Positions 54,312-62,026 of a stretch of DNA of 64,000 nucleotides are shown here, piece after piece. The notes beneath the pieces were generated by a model, which had not been told where the DNA came from, did no database searches, and worked only from the letters and a program-made list of their open reading frames with translations. Position numbers and translations under genes: made by a program. The stretch covers positions 1 through 64,000 of the forward strand of contig NZ_KK211305.1 in NCBI RefSeq assembly GCF_000621565.1. The letters are read 5' to 3'. Origin of the DNA: Butyrivibrio sp. LB2008. GTDB lineage: Bacteria > Bacillota > Clostridia > Lachnospirales > Lachnospiraceae. The first letter of the stretch is position 1; every line of letters begins with the position of its first letter.

Positions 54312-55232
54312 TTAGCGTTTATTGTAAATTTTGGGATAAATGATACTGATTGCACCAACAGAAATAACTGTAATAATTATTATGTATAATAAGGTCTGTT
54401 TCAACTCCCAATTTCTTCCGAATACATACGAATTGAATGTAAAAATCTCTTTCATGGAATCCGCAAACATCCCGTTATCCAATCCTCCGATGTTTTCGTT
54501 CATATGATTCAGAGTTCCGCCTGTAAGACGGTTTCTTATGAGTATTGTCACGCATGTGGCAGGGATTAGGTTGCATACATTTTGAATCTTTTCGCCAAAC
54601 TCCGACAGAGGAATGTACGCGCCAACCACGAATCCGGATACCGCTGACAATATTCCCATAAGTGCACTGCTGGTGCTCATGCTTTTTATAAACATCATGA
54701 GCAGCATGAATATTGCAGTAGAAGAAACCGTTCCCAGGAAAACAAGTCCGCTGAGCATGAGAATATCTGTTATCTCAAGGTATACTTTTCCGTTAATTGC
54801 AAGCATTCCCAAGCCGCACGCCATCACTAACATTACCTGAATGAATGCTGTCATAACAGCCGCGATGAAATATGACATAATGACCTCGGCTCTGCTCACG
54901 GGTGTTGAGATCATATCATAATAAGTAGTGTCCTCTCTGTCTTTGACCATCACTTCGAGCGCGTTATACGGAATCGTAAGAAGAGCGGTGCTTATTATTC
55001 CTGTCAGCAAAAGCCCGTTCACGAATTGATCCATATCACCGGATGAAATGAGATTTCCAAGTTCCGCTGTCGCATTTTCAAGCGGTGTCAGAAAAGTTTT
55101 TTTCAAAAAAAGAATATACAACACCAGCAGGATCAAAGGTGTCAGCATCGAGAAAAAAATTGATCCCTTATTTGTAATAAACACCAGCATATTTCTTTTT
55201 ATAAGTCCTGATAATCCTCTTAATTTAGCCAT
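54312..55232 (-). CDS. ABC-2 type transporter permease
   Basis: A 306-residue membrane protein of the ABC-2 family with about six membrane segments and a long first extracellular loop. LMLFIKSMSTSSALMGILSAVSGFVVGAYIPLSEF, here in pieces MFIKSMSTSSALMG and GAYIPLSEF, is the conserved ABC-2 region. It forms the channel for the ATPase encoded just before it; its start lies inside the last codons of that gene (8-base overlap). The pair probably exports a peptide, lipid or drug. Confidence 0.9.
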   Translation of the reverse strand: MAKLRGLSGLIKRNMLVFITNKGSIFFSMLTPLILLVLYILFLKKTFLTPLENATAELGNLISSGDMDQFVNGLLLTGIISTALLTIPYNALEVMVKDREDTTYYDMISTPVSRAEVIMSYFIAAVMTAFIQVMLVMACGLGMLAINGKVYLEITDILMLSGLVFLGTVSSTAIFMLLMMFIKSMSTSSALMGILSAVSGFVVGAYIPLSEFGEKIQNVCNLIPATCVTILIRNRLTGGTLNHMNENIGGLDNGMFADSMKEIFTFNSYVFGRNWELKQTLLYIIIITVISVGAISIIYPKIYNKR

Positions 55233-56145
55233 TTGCTCCCACCATTTCCTTTCCTGTAAGTGCTAAGAACACGTCGTCCATTGTTCCTTTTATGATTTCA
55301 AAATCTTTTATAATATCCCTGTTATTCCAGACAAATTCTGTTATTCCGCTGTCCATGGATATGTTGTAGTGATCCGCTTCATATTTGTATTTGCTCACAT
55401 TTGCCTGTTCAATGATCTGTCTGTGCCTGTCGCATGCATCCGTGTACCAGATGAGTTTCTTTGCTGTGTATCTGCTCTTTAATTCCGCAGGCGAGCCCTC
55501 AGCGATTATGCTTCCCTTATCCATGATCACCACATTGTCAGCTTCAGCGGTTTCTTCCATATAATGAGTGGTCAGGAAGATTGTAAGCTTTTCCTCTTTT
55601 CGCAGATGATTAATGTAATCCCAAACCATCTTGCGTGACATCGGATCGAGTCCTGTTGTGGGCTCATCCAGAAAGAGAATGCTCGGTTTATGTAAAAGAG
55701 CTCTCGCTATGTCCACGCGCCTTCGCTGTCCTCCGGAAAGGTTCTCGTATTTCCTGTTCCATATTTCTTTTAAATTAAATTCTTCCCAGAAATCATCGAG
55801 CCTTTCGGTTATATCTTTTTTACCGAAGCCGTAATAGGCGCCTCTTGTAAGTAGATTCTGCTTTACGGTCAGCTTTTTATCCAATACTGAATTCTGAAAA
55901 ACAATTCCGATCTCTTTCCTTATCGCATCATCCTCTTTTCCGAGCTCTTTTCCCATTATCAGGGCTTCGCCCGATGTCTTTGTGAGGATGGTACTTAGCA
56001 TGTTGATCGTAGTCGATTTGCCTGCGCCGTTCTCGCCAAGGAAGGCAAAAAGCTCACCGCGCTTCACATCAAATGTGATCTTGTTTACGGCAGTCATGTC
56101 ACCATACATTTTTTTTAGATTATTCACTTCGATCGCTTTGATCAT
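55225..56145 (-). CDS. ABC transporter ATP-binding protein
   Basis: A 306-residue ATPase: Walker A GENGAGKSTT, signature LSGGQRRRVDIA, Walker B ILFLDEPTTGLD and switch His in TTHYMEE. A C-terminal extension of about 80 residues resembles DrrA-like drug-export ATPases. It is the first gene of the operon ATPase-permease-LytTR-DUF3021. Transcription starts in the region holding the 21-bp-phased repeats, so LytTR likely controls its own operon. Confidence 0.95.
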   Translation of the reverse strand: MIKAIEVNNLKKMYGDMTAVNKITFDVKRGELFAFLGENGAGKSTTINMLSTILTKTSGEALIMGKELGKEDDAIRKEIGIVFQNSVLDKKLTVKQNLLTRGAYYGFGKKDITERLDDFWEEFNLKEIWNRKYENLSGGQRRRVDIARALLHKPSILFLDEPTTGLDPMSRKMVWDYINHLRKEEKLTIFLTTHYMEETAEADNVVIMDKGSIIAEGSPAELKSRYTAKKLIWYTDACDRHRQIIEQANVSKYKYEADHYNISMDSGITEFVWNNRDIIKDFEIIKGTMDDVFLALTGKEMVGANG

Positions 56146-56240
56146 ACTGAACCTCTTTTCTATAAATTTGTGCCCTTAGGCGTTTTGCTGTTTTCTGCCT
56201 TAGATATTAACTTATTTTTCAGGTAAAAAAAGAGTTTCTA

Positions 56241-56278
56241 AGGTGAGTTGCACTTTTATAAAGGTGAAATGCATTTTC
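56241..56278 (-). promoter_or_regulatory. 21-bp-phased direct repeats, LytTR operator candidate
   Basis: AGGTGAGTTGCACTTTT (56241-56257) and AGGTGAAATGCATTTTC (56262-56278) are direct repeats exactly 21 bases apart. The conserved parts are AGGTGA, TGCA and TTTT. This spacing is the known mode of LytTR dimers. They lie about 100-130 bases upstream of the ABC ATPase start. Confidence 0.72.
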
Positions 56279-56320
56279 TGTTAAGATGAGGTTGTTTCCA
56301 ATGATGAAGCTCCTTTTTTG

Positions 56321-56329
56321 TGGTATACT
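56321..56329 (+). promoter_or_regulatory. Extended -10 promoter of the aminotransferase gene
   Basis: TGG followed by TATACT, 42 bases before the ATG. It faces away from the ABC operon. Confidence 0.55.
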
Positions 56330-56370
56330 GAGATACAAAGTTTTTACTTAATACTTAAGGAGACGAGGTT

Positions 56371-57561
56371 ATGATTAACGAGACATATAAATCAATGCTT
56401 GGCGCAAAGTCAGTAATTAGAGAGCTTTCGGAGTACGCTACCGCGAGGGGAAAAGAAATTGGATACGAGAATGTTTTTGATTTCAGCTTGGGAAATCCTT
56501 CGGTTGCGGTTCCTCAGGAATTTACAGATGAGATGATTAGGCTTCTTCAGACGGAAGATACCATGACACTTCATGGATATACTCCAAGTCTCGGTAATCC
56601 TTTGTATAAAGAAAAGATTGCGCAGTCTTTGAATAAAAGATTTGGAATGAACTACGGACCTGAGCACATCTTCCCTACAACAGGGGCAGCAGGTGCAATC
56701 TCACATGCAATCAGAGCAATCACAAAGCCGGGAGACAAGGCGCTTGCATTTGCACCATTTTTCCCCGAGTACAATCCGTACATAACAGGTGCGGGAGTTG
56801 AGCTTGAGGTTGTTCCCGCAGACACTGAGACTTTCCAGATCAACTTCGATAAATTTGAAGATATGTTTACAGCTGATGTTGCGGCAGTTCTCGTGAACAC
56901 ACCGAACAACCCTTCAGGTGTTGCATATTCAACAGAGACACTTACAAGACTTGCCGAGATTCTTACAGCTAAGTCAAAAGAGTTCGGACATACGGTATAT
57001 CTTTTGTCCGATGAACCATACAGAGAGATCGTGTTCAAGGGCGCTGACGCTCCGTATGTATCAAAGTTCTACGATCACACTTTGAGCTGCTACTCATTCT
57101 CCAAATCTCTTTCTCTTCCGGGAGAAAGAATCGGATACGTTGCGGTTAATCCTAAGTGCGAAGGCGCAGAATTTATCGTTCCCATGTGCGGACAGATCTC
57201 AAGAGGTACAGGACATAACTGTCCTCCTTCAATCATCCAGCAGGCTGTTGCAAAGGTATGCGACATGACTGCAGATCTTTCCGTTTATGAGACAAACATG
57301 AATATCATCTATGATACTTTGGTTGAGCTTGGATTTACGGTTGTAAAACCCGGAGGAACTTTCTATATAATGCCTAAGGCGCTTGAAGAGAGCTCTATCG
57401 AATTCTGCAAAAAAGCTAAAGAGTACGATCTTATCTTCGTACCCACAGACGGTTTTGGGGCACCGGGCTTTTTCAGAATGGCTTACTGCATAGAGACTGA
57501 GAAGGTTGAGAGAGCAATGGAGAGACTTCGCAAGTTCGTGAACGAAGTGTACAAGAAATAA
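56371..57561 (+). CDS. Class I/II aminotransferase
   Basis: A 396-residue PLP enzyme of fold type I. FDFSLGNPSVAVPQEF and VNTPNNPSGVAYS are family marks, YSFSKSLSLPGERIGY holds the PLP lysine, and FRMAYCIETEKVERAM carries the carboxylate-binding Arg. It transfers amino groups between an amino acid and a 2-oxo acid; aspartate or aromatic/alanine substrates are typical but cannot be decided here. AAGGAGACGAGG precedes the ATG. The PAP2 gene follows 26 bases later, likely in the same operon. Confidence 0.94.
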   Translation: MINETYKSMLGAKSVIRELSEYATARGKEIGYENVFDFSLGNPSVAVPQEFTDEMIRLLQTEDTMTLHGYTPSLGNPLYKEKIAQSLNKRFGMNYGPEHIFPTTGAAGAISHAIRAITKPGDKALAFAPFFPEYNPYITGAGVELEVVPADTETFQINFDKFEDMFTADVAAVLVNTPNNPSGVAYSTETLTRLAEILTAKSKEFGHTVYLLSDEPYREIVFKGADAPYVSKFYDHTLSCYSFSKSLSLPGERIGYVAVNPKCEGAEFIVPMCGQISRGTGHNCPPSIIQQAVAKVCDMTADLSVYETNMNIIYDTLVELGFTVVKPGGTFYIMPKALEESSIEFCKKAKEYDLIFVPTDGFGAPGFFRMAYCIETEKVERAMERLRKFVNEVYKK

Positions 57562-57587
57562 AGTTTTGGCTACACGGAGGAAGTGCT

Positions 57588-58244
57588 ATGAAAAGAAAAA
57601 GTTATTACGGGAAGACTATACTTTTGTTGATCATTTCTATTGTATATACAGTGCTTGTATCTGTAGTCGATAAACAGGCTATCGGTCCCGAGGGAACGAG
57701 CGTCGGTTTTTCGGCGATCAACAAAGTGGTGCTTGACCTTATTTCTTATAATCCCATGTGGGATAAAGTTACAGACATAATGCTTATGATAGCGATTCTT
57801 ACAGCTGCGTATTTTGCCGTAACGGGACTTATGCAGGTTGTAAAAGAGAAAAGACGCATCATGGAAGTCGACAAAGAGATACTTATCATGGGCTTTTTGT
57901 ATGTGATTCTTGTTATCATGTATGTTGTTTTTGACAAGATTCCGTTCAACTACAGACCGGTTCTTTTGCCCGATGAAACGGAGCTTGAGGCGTCATTTCC
58001 TTCTACACATGTACTTATGATCTGCACAATAATGGGAAGTGCGATCGCTGCTTGGAGAGAAAGATTATATGACGACGAGAACCTTGTGGCAATTCTTAGA
58101 ACCTGCGCCTGTGTTGTAATGGCGATAGGTGTTGTCGGAAGAGTCTTGGCGGGAGTGCATTGGTTCAGTGACATATGCGGTGGTCTGCTTATTTCCGCTA
58201 CTTTGATATCAGCATACAAAGCTACACTAGATAAAATGGGATGA
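57588..58244 (+). CDS. PAP2-family membrane phosphatase
   Basis: A 218-residue integral membrane protein with six membrane segments and a PAP2 site: EASFPSTHVLMIC (PSxH-like motif) and RVLAGVHWFSDICGG (SRxxxxxH-like His and Asp). Such proteins remove phosphate from lipid phosphates, for example undecaprenyl-PP recycling or phosphatidic acid. The first lysine-rich motif (KxxxxxxRP) appears as FDKIPFNYRP. ACGGAGGAAG precedes the ATG. Confidence 0.9.
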   Translation: MKRKSYYGKTILLLIISIVYTVLVSVVDKQAIGPEGTSVGFSAINKVVLDLISYNPMWDKVTDIMLMIAILTAAYFAVTGLMQVVKEKRRIMEVDKEILIMGFLYVILVIMYVVFDKIPFNYRPVLLPDETELEASFPSTHVLMICTIMGSAIAAWRERLYDDENLVAILRTCACVVMAIGVVGRVLAGVHWFSDICGGLLISATLISAYKATLDKMG

Positions 58245-58372
58245 TATAAAGGGTAATAATTCGCAGGTGCGTTGACAACGCTGTTTAATGATAGTAAACT
58301 TAATTTCGTAATCACTTTATTGTTTTAACGAGTCACATAGATCGTTTGCGATTTTGAGGAGGATAACGAGAA

Positions 58373-58876
58373 ATGGCAGAGATTAAGAAGGCGGAAGCAG
58401 TTGTAAAACCTGTTGCAACTATCAAGAATCCTACTTTTATTACAGAAGTTAAAACACCGGAATTAAAGGATACAACTGCCGAGACAAAGAAAGCACCGGC
58501 AAAGAAGACTACAGCTAAGAAAACTACAGCCAAGAAGGCTGCAAGTACAACAAAGAAAGCAACAGCTACAAAGACTGCTGCAAAGAAGACTACTACAAAG
58601 GCGACCACAACAAAGAAGGCTGCAACCAAGAAAACAACTGCAAAGAAGACTACAACAAGAAAAGCAGCTGCAAAGCCTAATGTTATGATCGAGATTCAGT
58701 ATTCATACAAGCACATCTCAAACGACGAGCTTGTTCAGAAATCATTGGATAATTTCCAGTACGACCTCAAGGGCGATCCCACAAAGGTTAAGAAGCTCAG
58801 CATCTACGTTAAGCCTCAGGAAGATAAGGCTTACTATGTAGTTGATGACAAGATTTCAGGCGACATCGATATCTGA
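58373..58876 (+). CDS. DUF6465 protein with a histone-like basic tail
   Basis: A 167-residue protein. Residues about 35-100 are an almost pure Lys/Thr/Ala repeat (KKTTAKKTTAKKA units), as in histone H1-like and HU-tail proteins. Residues about 103-167 form a small conserved domain of the DUF6465 type (VMIEIQYSYKHISNDELVQK; YYVVDDKISGDIDI). The tail would bind DNA or RNA loosely; the role of the domain is unknown. GAGGAGGATAACGAG precedes the ATG. A terminator shared with the minus-strand gene follows. Confidence 0.88.
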   Translation: MAEIKKAEAVVKPVATIKNPTFITEVKTPELKDTTAETKKAPAKKTTAKKTTAKKAASTTKKATATKTAAKKTTTKATTTKKAATKKTTAKKTTTRKAAAKPNVMIEIQYSYKHISNDELVQKSLDNFQYDLKGDPTKVKKLSIYVKPQEDKAYYVVDDKISGDIDI

Positions 58877-58970
58877 TGAGAAGTGTGTGACAGCTGGGTA
58901 TATGATAGTTATGTCTATAGCGGTCAAACTTATGAGGGTTGATGTATAGACAGTTCATAAGAAAAAGATT

Positions 58971-59014
58971 GAGAGGCAATGATCGGAGTGATTCGGTTGT
59001 TGCTTCTTTTTATT
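58971..59014. terminator. Terminator between convergent genes
   Basis: GAGGCAA-TGATCGG pairs with CGG-TTGTTGCTTC, followed by TTTTTAT. It follows the DUF6465 gene; the minus-strand nuclease-like gene ends within it. Confidence 0.65.
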
Positions 59015-59807
59015 GCAAAAATTCTTTAATCATATTTTTGATTATATTTGAGCTTATAGCATTTTGAGAGGTTTCAAATGTCATGATCATGTTTTTGCCC
59101 GGGAAGAATCCGTTTTGATTGTACGCTTGAATCTTAGCTATATTTTTGTTGGAGTAAGCAATATTATCCATCATTCCGAAATGTTCCCATACTATCTCTT
59201 TTCTCTTATTTATATTAAGGCATGTAAAATCAGGGTATACCGTTCCTATACCTTTCAGATATAAAGGATATTCATAGCGATAAGGAACACCACATTGTTC
59301 TAAAGTATTGGCTATGATAAGTTCAGATTTGGAACGTACTTTGATACCTTTGCTTGAGTAAAATTCAGAATCATTAATAAATCCTGAGCTCTCGTAGGTA
59401 ACAGATTCCCATTTTTTTACAAATATTTCTTCTGTATCAATAATAGGTGACACGAGTAGTTGTCTGGCTTTTGACATATGCGTATAGACTTTGTCGATTT
59501 CGGAAACATCGTATTTTTCAAGAAAATCAGCAAGTTCCTTTTTTAGATTATTGAGCTTAGTTACAACAGCATGTTCATATCCTTGTTGTGCAACGTTCCT
59601 GAGAATATTGAGTTCGTCGGCTTTTGCATATGTTCGTTTTCCTGAAACTCTGTCAACCCAATAATACTGATCATAACCGTTACTCTTGCTGACAGTAATT
59701 CCTTTATCGGGGATATTCTTTAGTTTAATTAGATTTTTATTGGATTTCGAGATAAGCTCGTCAAGTTCCTTTAGTTGTGCTTTCATATCTTCTTTTAAAT
59801 CTTGCAT
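59010..59807 (-). CDS. PD-(D/E)XK nuclease-like protein
   Basis: A 265-residue protein. Residues 1-120 are mostly helical, with a likely coiled coil. Residues about 150-250 look like a PD-(D/E)XK nuclease core: RSKSELIIANTL with E162, VYPDFTCLN with D193 and EIVWEHFGMMD with E208 followed by His instead of Lys. It may be a DNA or RNA nuclease, or an inactive relative. No restriction, methylase, helicase or CRISPR partner is nearby. GGTGG lies close to the ATG. It is next to the 1.35-kb non-coding region with the tandem repeat array. Similar orphan proteins occur in Firmicutes. Confidence 0.7.
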   Translation of the reverse strand: MQDLKEDMKAQLKELDELISKSNKNLIKLKNIPDKGITVSKSNGYDQYYWVDRVSGKRTYAKADELNILRNVAQQGYEHAVVTKLNNLKKELADFLEKYDVSEIDKVYTHMSKARQLLVSPIIDTEEIFVKKWESVTYESSGFINDSEFYSSKGIKVRSKSELIIANTLEQCGVPYRYEYPLYLKGIGTVYPDFTCLNINKRKEIVWEHFGMMDNIAYSNKNIAKIQAYNQNGFFPGKNMIMTFETSQNAISSNIIKNMIKEFLQ

Positions 59808-60105
59808 AGTACCACCATTATTCTTTTTTTATTCATGTAAACACTGGTTATAAATTGGAAAATGCGACGATGAAATTATTGCCGCGTTGAAATATTAGAA
59901 TCGGTTTGATGAAAACCGAAGAAGACTATAACTCGAAATATGACCTTATGTCAATGGGATTTGTTTATTTTAAATTACACTTTACGATTTCGCTATACGT
60001 AGGACCATTTTTGTGGGGATTTTTGTTTGCTCATTTTTATGAGTATGGTCTTATGAATATTGATTTGGGGATCCTTACGTGAGGCGAAGGGCAGAACTGA
60101 GCTTG
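59808..60105. other. Non-coding stretch before the repeat array
   Basis: AT-rich. It contains the upstream region of the minus-strand nuclease-like gene and a lone TATACGTAGG at 59995, which resembles the start of the repeat units but is out of phase. I see no gene here. Confidence 0.5.
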
Positions 60106-60560
60106 TACACGTAGAGATAAGCGATTGTAGGAAAGGCTTTACGGGCATAGAACCCGGTAATTGACATATACACGTAGAGGTAAGCGAATTTAGGAGCCAC
60201 TTTACGGGTGTAGAATTCCGAAAGGCGGTTCGTACACGTAGAAGTAAGTGATTTAGGAGCTGCTCTACGGGTATAGAATCTCGAAAAATGTTACGTACAC
60301 GTAGAAGTGAGTGCATTTAGGAGCTGCTCTACGGGTACAGAATCCCGAAAAATGTTACGTACACGTAGAAGAGAGTGAATTTAGGAGCAGCTCTACGGGT
60401 ATAGAATCTCGAAAAATGTCACGTACACGTAGAAGAGAGTGAATTTAGGAGCAGCTCTACGGTCACAGAATCCCGAAAAACGGCATGTACACGTAGAAGT
60501 AAATGAATGTGAGATGGATTTTACGGGTATAAAGTGTGTAAGAGAATCTGAGTAACGTAG
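60106..60560. repeat. Tandem array of seven 63-64 bp hairpin repeats
   Basis: Units start with TACACGTAGA at 60106, 60169, 60233, 60296, 60360, 60424 and 60488; a decayed eighth begins near 60553. In each, TACACGTAGA can pair with TCTACGGGTA or a close variant about 25 bases later, with one mismatch. Conserved inner parts are TTTAGGAGC and AGAATC-CCGAAAAA. Units 5 and 6 are nearly identical. Spacing is 63-64 bases, so it cannot be a continuous coding repeat. There are no unique spacers, so it is not a CRISPR array. Confidence 0.9.
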
Positions 60561-60621
60561 GGGAGGTCGAAAGAGCCTATTTGTATCACAAAGCTTTTTC
60601 TTCGAAGATAAAGATATAACA

Positions 60622-60664
60622 CGCTTTGTAATTGAACCACTTGAAACAGCGTGCTTTGCAATTG
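60622..60664. repeat. Short degenerate direct repeat
   Basis: CGCTTTGTAATTG (60622-60634) and TGCTTTGCAATTG (60652-60664) match at 11 of 13 positions, 30 bases apart. The surrounding stretch 60561-60861 is otherwise AT-rich with no gene seen. Confidence 0.45.
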
Positions 60665-60861
60665 GGATTTGCCACAAATATCACAAATTCAACATTACCG
60701 CAAATTTTAGCTCTTGGATTTTAATTCATTAATTCATTATTAAGGCATATATTTTCAAGCTCATAATGGAGCGTTGCTTTTACCGTTACTTTTTTGCTGC
60801 TTTTTTCGATAAAAAATAAAACAAACAAGATAAATATTTAATGTTTATCATTAAAAAGTTA

Positions 60862-60890
60862 TTGACAGGTATAAAACAGGATGCTATATT
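60862..60890 (+). promoter_or_regulatory. Strong promoter upstream of the DUF2975 operon
   Basis: TTGACA (60862-60867), a 17-base spacer and TATATT (60885-60890) preceded by TGC. Almost consensus in both boxes. The first coding start lies 260 bases further on. Confidence 0.75.
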
Positions 60891-60896
60891 ATACTC

Positions 60897-61157
60897 ATGA
60901 ACAGGAAATAACCGGACGCGGTGATGGAAAGTTCATAAATTCTCGAGAAAATGCAATCAAGATAATTTGAAGTTAGATACAAACGTGAACGCACATGAAG
61001 TTGTCAAAAGAGGTTAAAGAAAAAAGTTGCTTTCACAAACGAAATGAGAAAAATAAGTATGAACAAACAACAAGAATGAAAAACGGCCATGCGCTGGAAT
61101 AAGACAACAAATAATAATTGAGCGCGAACATAGGGATTCGCAGATGGGAGATTAAAA
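60897..61157 (+). promoter_or_regulatory. Long untranslated leader of the DUF2975 operon
   Basis: About 260 bases, A-rich, with a GCGC...GCGC stem at about 61091-61124. No known riboswitch could be matched. A 35-codon frame (60995-61102) has no SD. The leader ends with GGGAG before the ATG at 61158. Confidence 0.45.
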
Positions 61158-61760
61158 ATGAGAGAACAGGAAATTAAACTTGCTAATGTAAAGAAGAGCT
61201 GCAGTACAACAGGAAAAGTTGCAAAAGTACTTGGTGTTCTTATGGCTGTGATTGCTGTAGTGATGCTTGTTGGCGGTATAGTGATGCTTGCTTGTAAGAG
61301 CAATATCAATAGTAGTATAAAAACTGAAGAAGTGAGCGGAAAAGTAGTAGCACATGTATTCAGTGAGAACGGAACTGAACTTTTTAGTCTTGAGCAGGTT
61401 GAAGATATGGGAAAACATGGCATCTTAGGAATGTTTAACGTTGTGGGAATTCTTATGTATAAGGGTATGGCTGCGGAAGCATTTGCGGTAACTTTCTTTT
61501 CTACAGCTGTTACAATTGCTATCCTTGCCGGAATCTTCATCATAATAATGAAAGTATTTAAGCTCATTGAAAACAGTGATTCACCCTTCAATGGAGACGT
61601 TATGAAGAAACTCAAGACAGCATTTATCATAATTACCGTTTACACATTCTTTGCAGTAGGTCTCGGAGCTGCAGCCCTTGCAGGAGTTGTATTCTGGAGC
61701 ATGTATTGCATCCTTGATTACGGCTATGTACTTCAGAAAGAATCAGATGAAACCTTATAA
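61158..61760 (+). CDS. DUF2975-like membrane protein
   Basis: A 200-residue membrane protein with four hydrophobic segments (about 20-46, 90-105, 108-132 and 155-185) and a short polar loop containing VFSENGTELFSLEQV. This layout and the following small HTH gene match the DUF2975/YozG pairing common in Firmicutes. The role is unknown; it may sense a signal and control the regulator. GGGAG lies 8 bases before the ATG. A strong promoter lies 260 bases upstream. Confidence 0.8.
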   Translation: MREQEIKLANVKKSCSTTGKVAKVLGVLMAVIAVVMLVGGIVMLACKSNINSSIKTEEVSGKVVAHVFSENGTELFSLEQVEDMGKHGILGMFNVVGILMYKGMAAEAFAVTFFSTAVTIAILAGIFIIIMKVFKLIENSDSPFNGDVMKKLKTAFIIITVYTFFAVGLGAAALAGVVFWSMYCILDYGYVLQKESDETL

Positions 61761-61784
61761 TTTCGGGAATGCGAGGTGAACGAT

Positions 61785-62015
61785 ATGGGTAAAATTATAC
61801 TTAGATTAGACCGCGTCATGGCTGACAGAAAAATGTCTCTAAACGAACTGTCCGCAAAAGTTGGCGTATCAAATGTAAATCTATCCAAGATAAAAACAGG
61901 AAAGATCAGCGCTATCAGATTTTCAACACTCGAAGCAATATGCGAAACCCTAAACTGCCAGCCGGGAGACATACTTGAGTATGATCCAAACGCGGCATCA
62001 GATGATAATGAATAA
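61785..62015 (+). CDS. Small XRE/YozG-type HTH regulator
   Basis: A 76-residue protein that is almost entirely a Cro/CI helix-turn-helix (LDRVMADRKMSLNELSAKVGV, in pieces LDRVMADRKMS and LNELSAKVGVS, then NLSKIKTGKISAIRFSTLEAI and QPGDILEY). The ATG at 61785 follows GCGAGG by 8 bases; a GTG three codons earlier overlaps that SD. Regulators of this type follow DUF2975 genes and are thought to act with them. The ABC transporter genes start 11 bases downstream and are likely targets. Confidence 0.92.
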   Translation: MGKIILRLDRVMADRKMSLNELSAKVGVSNVNLSKIKTGKISAIRFSTLEAICETLNCQPGDILEYDPNAASDDNE

Positions 62016-62026
62016 AAAGGAAAAAT

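Noticed and set aside
60106-60560. Tandem array as a CRISPR
   Set aside because: Whole units are similar, there are no unique spacers of constant length, and no cas genes are present.
59993-60677. Minus-strand frames across the tandem array as repeat proteins
   Set aside because: Units of 64 bases shift frame each time, so a repeated peptide cannot continue. No SD or conserved start.
60995-61102. 35-codon frame in the long leader of the DUF2975 gene
   Set aside because: No SD, highly charged random-looking composition. Kept only as part of the leader description.
61004-61630. 208-codon minus-strand frame
   Set aside because: It is antisense to the leader and to the DUF2975-like gene and has no start signals.
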